A DNA stretch of 64,000 bases from Kineosporia babensis (GTDB taxonomy: Bacteria > Actinomycetota > Actinomycetes > Actinomycetales > Kineosporiaceae): assembly GCF_021129305.1 (NCBI RefSeq), contig NZ_JAJOMB010000006.1:334424-398423 (forward strand), in the 5' to 3' direction. The notes beneath the pieces were generated by a model. It was not told the DNA's origin. It saw only the letters and a program-made list of their open reading frames with translations, and made no database searches. Numbering within the stretch: the first letter of the stretch is position 1; each line of letters opens with the position of its first letter. The position numbers and the translations under genes were made by a program. Positions 61,729 to 64,000 of this stretch are shown here, piece by piece.

Positions 61729-61947
61729 ATGCCGCGCACAGTGATGGGCCGCACTGCCTACACGCCCGCCGAGATGCGGGCGATGTCCCCGGAGGAGCGC
61801 GAGGCGGTCCGGGAGGCGCACCGCCCCCACGCTGCCGTCATGCCGGGCGAGATTGACCCGGAACTCGATGCCCGGGCCACGGCCGAACTGGACCGGCAGA
61901 TGAACGAGCGCCTGGCTCGGGAGCGTCTGAAGCGTGAGGCCTCCTGA
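61729..61947 (+). CDS. small acidic/helical protein, antitoxin-like
   Basis: Encodes 72 residues; the C-terminal half is a predicted charged helix (DARATAELDRQMNERLARER). AGGAG lies just before the ATG. The protein is followed 1 base later by a second small gene, a layout common in toxin-antitoxin pairs, where the first gene is often the antitoxin. No known antitoxin family was recognised, so this is only a structural resemblance. Confidence 0.55.
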   Translation: MPRTVMGRTAYTPAEMRAMSPEEREAVREAHRPHAAVMPGEIDPELDARATAELDRQMNERLARERLKREAS

Positions 61948-61948
61948 C

Positions 61949-62272
61949 GTGCCCTATCGGTACGTCGTCAACCCCACCGTTGAGTTCCTCGACTCCCTGA
62001 ACCATCAGCTGGCCGCTGATCCGGAGCGCCTCCCGAGCGTGGCCGAGTTCTACCCGTCCGGCTTGGTCGACCTGGTCGAGACCGTAGCCCTGCTCTGGGA
62101 CCAGGCCGACGTCGCTCCTGAAGGCGGTACGGGCGACTATCGCGACGTGTGGCACCAGGACGAGTACGGCGCCCGCTACAAGGTCCGTGTCTGGCGTGGG
62201 CGGGTGACCGGCATCTTGAGCCTGTGCGAGGTGTTCGTCGAGCCTGGCGCGGACGAGGAAGACGAAATCTAG
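61949..62272 (+). CDS. small hypothetical protein, second gene of a pair
   Basis: Encodes 107 residues from GTG 61949; GTG 61934 is an alternative that would overlap the previous gene. It has a mixed alpha/beta pattern with an end rich in acidic residues (EPGADEEDEI) and a beta-hairpin-like RYKVRVWRGRVTGILSLCEV, which recalls the fold of small RelE-like proteins but lacks a recognisable active site. It probably works with the preceding gene. No family name is assigned. Confidence 0.55.
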   Translation: MPYRYVVNPTVEFLDSLNHQLAADPERLPSVAEFYPSGLVDLVETVALLWDQADVAPEGGTGDYRDVWHQDEYGARYKVRVWRGRVTGILSLCEVFVEPGADEEDEI

Positions 62273-62515
62273 CCGTAGCTCTTCCTGAGCGGTTCGCTAG
62301 GCATTCGCGACAGCTTTTACTTCATTGGTGTTCGGCCTTTGCTCCCGATCGGGATATTTCCCCTGGGTGCGGTGCTGGGTGGTGTCCCGGCAAGCGTGGT
62401 TGACCAGTCGATTGGCCCTTGGGCCCACTGGCTGGCGGTTCGTTCCCCTCGTGACCGTGCGGTGGTTCCTGCGCGGAGGTTCAGCACGATCACGCGGTTG
62501 GGAGCACATGACAAA

Positions 62516-63577
62516 ATGACGTCCATGACAACGGGTGTGGGCAGCGATCAGACGCGGCGAGCCGGCCGGGCCGAGAGCCGGATGCCCACGATGGCCGACA
62601 TCGCCGACCACGTCGGGGTCTCCCGGCAGCTGGTGTCGCTGGTGCTGCGCGACGTGCCCGGTCCGAGCGCGGAGTCCAAGGAGCGCATCCTGGCCGCGGC
62701 CAAGGAGCTGGGCTACCGGCCGAACGCCTCGGCCCGGATGCTGCGCCAGAGCCGGACCTGCCGGATCGGCGCGGTGTTCGGGATGCGCCACCCGTTCCAG
62801 GTCCGGGTGGTCGAGCGGTTGTTCGTGCGGGCCGCCGAGCAGGGTTTCCACGTGGTTCCCGGTCCGGTGACCTCCGAACGGCCAACGGACGCGGTGGTCG
62901 CCGCCCTGATGGAGGAGCGGGTGGAGGCGCTGCTCGCCTTCAATCCCGACCCGGCCTCCCCGGCGCTGGCCGAGGCCATCGACCTGGTGCCGGTGGTCTG
63001 GCTGGGGGAGTGGGTGGACACCCCCACGGTGGACAACGTGCACGTGGACGAGGTGGAGGGACTGCGGCTGGCGGTCGGGCACCTGATCGAGCTGGGGCAC
63101 CGGAACATCGAGTACGTGGGCTGGACCGGGGGCAACGTGGGCAGGGACCGGGCCGACGCCTATCGCCGGGCGATGGCCGGGGCCGGGCTGGAGTCGCGGG
63201 CCAAGGTGCTCTCCTGCGACACCTACGACGAGGAGGGCGGGGCCGAGATGGCCCGCCGGATCCTGAAGCGCAAGCGCCGTCCCACCGCCCTGATCTGCGG
63301 GGGCGACCAGACCGCCGTGGGGCTGCTCGGGGTGTTCGCCCGGGCCGGCCTGGACGTGCCGGGGGAGATCTCGGTCGTCGGGTTCGACGACAGCTACCTG
63401 GCTTCGCTGTCGTACCACAACCTCACGTCGGTGCGGCAGGACGTGGAGGCCACGGTCGAGGCCTCGCTGAGCGCGGTGCTGGAACGGCTGGAAGACGCGC
63501 ACCGACCCCGCCAGGTCACGGCGACGCAGACAGGTCTGGTCGTGCGGGACTCGACGGGGCCGGTGCGGGCCGGCTGA
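62516..63577 (+). CDS. LacI-family transcriptional regulator
   Basis: Encodes 353 residues. The N-terminal helix-turn-helix is TMADIADHVGVSRQLVSLVL with the hinge helix NASARMLRQSR. The periplasmic-binding-protein-like core (about 85-350) contains GHLIELGHRNIEYVG and the end ISVVGFDDSYLASLSYHNLT, which are family standards. ATG 62516 is used; ATG 62525 is possible. It is convergent with an MFS transporter gene rather than divergent from an operon, so its target is not evident; it may act on the ABC or MFS sugar transporters nearby. Confidence 0.93.
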   Translation: MTSMTTGVGSDQTRRAGRAESRMPTMADIADHVGVSRQLVSLVLRDVPGPSAESKERILAAAKELGYRPNASARMLRQSRTCRIGAVFGMRHPFQVRVVERLFVRAAEQGFHVVPGPVTSERPTDAVVAALMEERVEALLAFNPDPASPALAEAIDLVPVVWLGEWVDTPTVDNVHVDEVEGLRLAVGHLIELGHRNIEYVGWTGGNVGRDRADAYRRAMAGAGLESRAKVLSCDTYDEEGGAEMARRILKRKRRPTALICGGDQTAVGLLGVFARAGLDVPGEISVVGFDDSYLASLSYHNLTSVRQDVEATVEASLSAVLERLEDAHRPRQVTATQTGLVVRDSTGPVRAG

Positions 63578-63594
63578 TCTCTGCTGCAGATCGG

Positions 63595-63653
63595 CTTTCG
63601 GGCCAGCTTGCGGATCAGCTCTCGGGTCAGCTTTCAGGGCAGCTTCGGGTCAG
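63595..63653. repeat. degenerate 12-base tandem repeat
   Basis: About five consecutive copies of a CTTTCGGGTCAG-like unit: 63595-63606, 63607-63618, 63619-63630, 63631-63642 and an 11-base copy 63643-63653. The last copy contains the stop codon of the minus-strand MFS gene. It sits between the two convergent genes. Confidence 0.75.
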
Positions 63654-64000
63654 CGCACGCCGCGGATCGGGATGATCACCGCGGCGCCGACCGCGGCGAC
63701 CCCGGCGGCACCCCACAGCAGCAGGGTGTAGTTCTCGCCCCCGCTGCTGCCGAAGCCGAGCAGGGCAAGACCCAGGGCCGGGGCCAGCGACTGCGGCAGC
63801 GAGTTGGCAATGTTGATCACGCCGAGGTCCTTACCGGGCTTGTCCGGGTCCGGCAGCACGTCCACCACCAGGGCGTTGTCCACCGCCGCGTAGATGCCGT
63901 AGGCGAAGCCGAGGATGATCTCGGCGACGTAGAACAGCGCCACGGTGTCGGCGTGCGCCAGGACCAGCAGGCCCACGCCGAACACCAGGGTGGAGCCTCC
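63650..64000 (-). CDS. MFS transporter, C-terminal part
   Basis: The frame is open to the window edge, so only the last 116 residues are seen. It has about four membrane segments (LVFGVGLLVLAHADTVALFY, IILGFAYGIYAAVDNALVVD, SLPQSLAPALGLALLGFG, and a last one ending VIIPIRGVR). The middle loop DVLPDPDKPGKDLGVINIAN is typical of MFS proteins related to glycoside/pentoside transporters or SLC45-like carriers. The stop lies in the tandem repeat. Confidence 0.85.
   Translation of the reverse strand, partial: GGSTLVFGVGLLVLAHADTVALFYVAEIILGFAYGIYAAVDNALVVDVLPDPDKPGKDLGVINIANSLPQSLAPALGLALLGFGSSGGENYTLLLWGAAGVAAVGAAVIIPIRGVR

Noticed and set aside
62343..62354. Palindrome TCCCGATCGGGA upstream of the LacI gene
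   Set aside because: A 12-base GC-rich palindrome is common by chance at this composition, lacks the central CG and AT flanks of LacI operators, and is about 160 bases from the start.
1..64000. CRISPR arrays, prophage modules, polyketide or peptide synthetase clusters, attachment sites
   Set aside because: No regular repeats with spacers, integrase, phage structural genes or megasynthase domains were seen in any part of the window.

Overview
The window is high-GC DNA (roughly 70% by eye) from an actinomycete. This is supported by strong third-position GC bias, GTG and TTG starts, twin-arginine lipoprotein signals, sugar ABC transporters without their own ATPase gene, and many ROK, RpiR, LacI and GntR regulators. 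The family cannot be fixed from sequence alone; a soil or plant-litter saprophyte such as a Kineosporia relative is a guess. No tRNA, rRNA or CRISPR array was seen. The window opens and closes inside genes.

Left part (1-16.9 kb). After a truncated flavin monooxygenase come an NAD-salvage pair (pnuC plus a NadR-like bifunctional enzyme) and an SDR dehydrogenase. Next is a tightly overlapped N-acetylglucosamine/chitobiose operon on the minus strand: SIS protein, ngcE, ngcF, ngcG, sugar kinase, GH20 hexosaminidase. A divergent RpiR regulator faces it. Small unknown proteins follow, one of them frameshifted, then two hexapeptide acetyltransferases flanking a zincin.

Middle (17-29 kb). Five same-strand genes encode a DUF4132 protein, a MoxR-type AAA+ ATPase, a DUF5682 protein, a VWA protein and a SWIM zinc-finger protein. 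They match gene for gene the poorly understood yehI-yehL-yehM-yehP-yehQ set of E. coli. This is the best candidate for an undescribed system. A secreted beta-helix protein and thyX follow.

29.9-38.2 kb is patchy. It holds deletion-scarred remnants of a TetR/MFS pair, an MFS-GntR operon with a clear operator, a sugar porter and a class A penicillin-binding protein. It also holds a decayed stretch with an MmyB-type regulator remnant, a peptidase S51-like gene and an IS5-type transposase scrap.

Right part (38-64 kb). This is mostly carbohydrate metabolism: a secreted PQQ-type sugar dehydrogenase, a dioxygenase-MOSC-ferredoxin reductase group, two secreted GH43 enzymes, and a large sugar locus (47.5-61.2 kb). 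That locus has two ROK repressors, three Gfo/Idh/MocA dehydrogenases, two TIM-barrel isomerases, a DUF1080 protein and an ABC importer. The gene content fits import and 3-keto-type oxidation of glycosides. Two of the dehydrogenases are each followed by a copy of the same unrecognised protein, a duplicated two-gene module. A small two-gene cassette, a LacI regulator and a truncated MFS transporter end the window.
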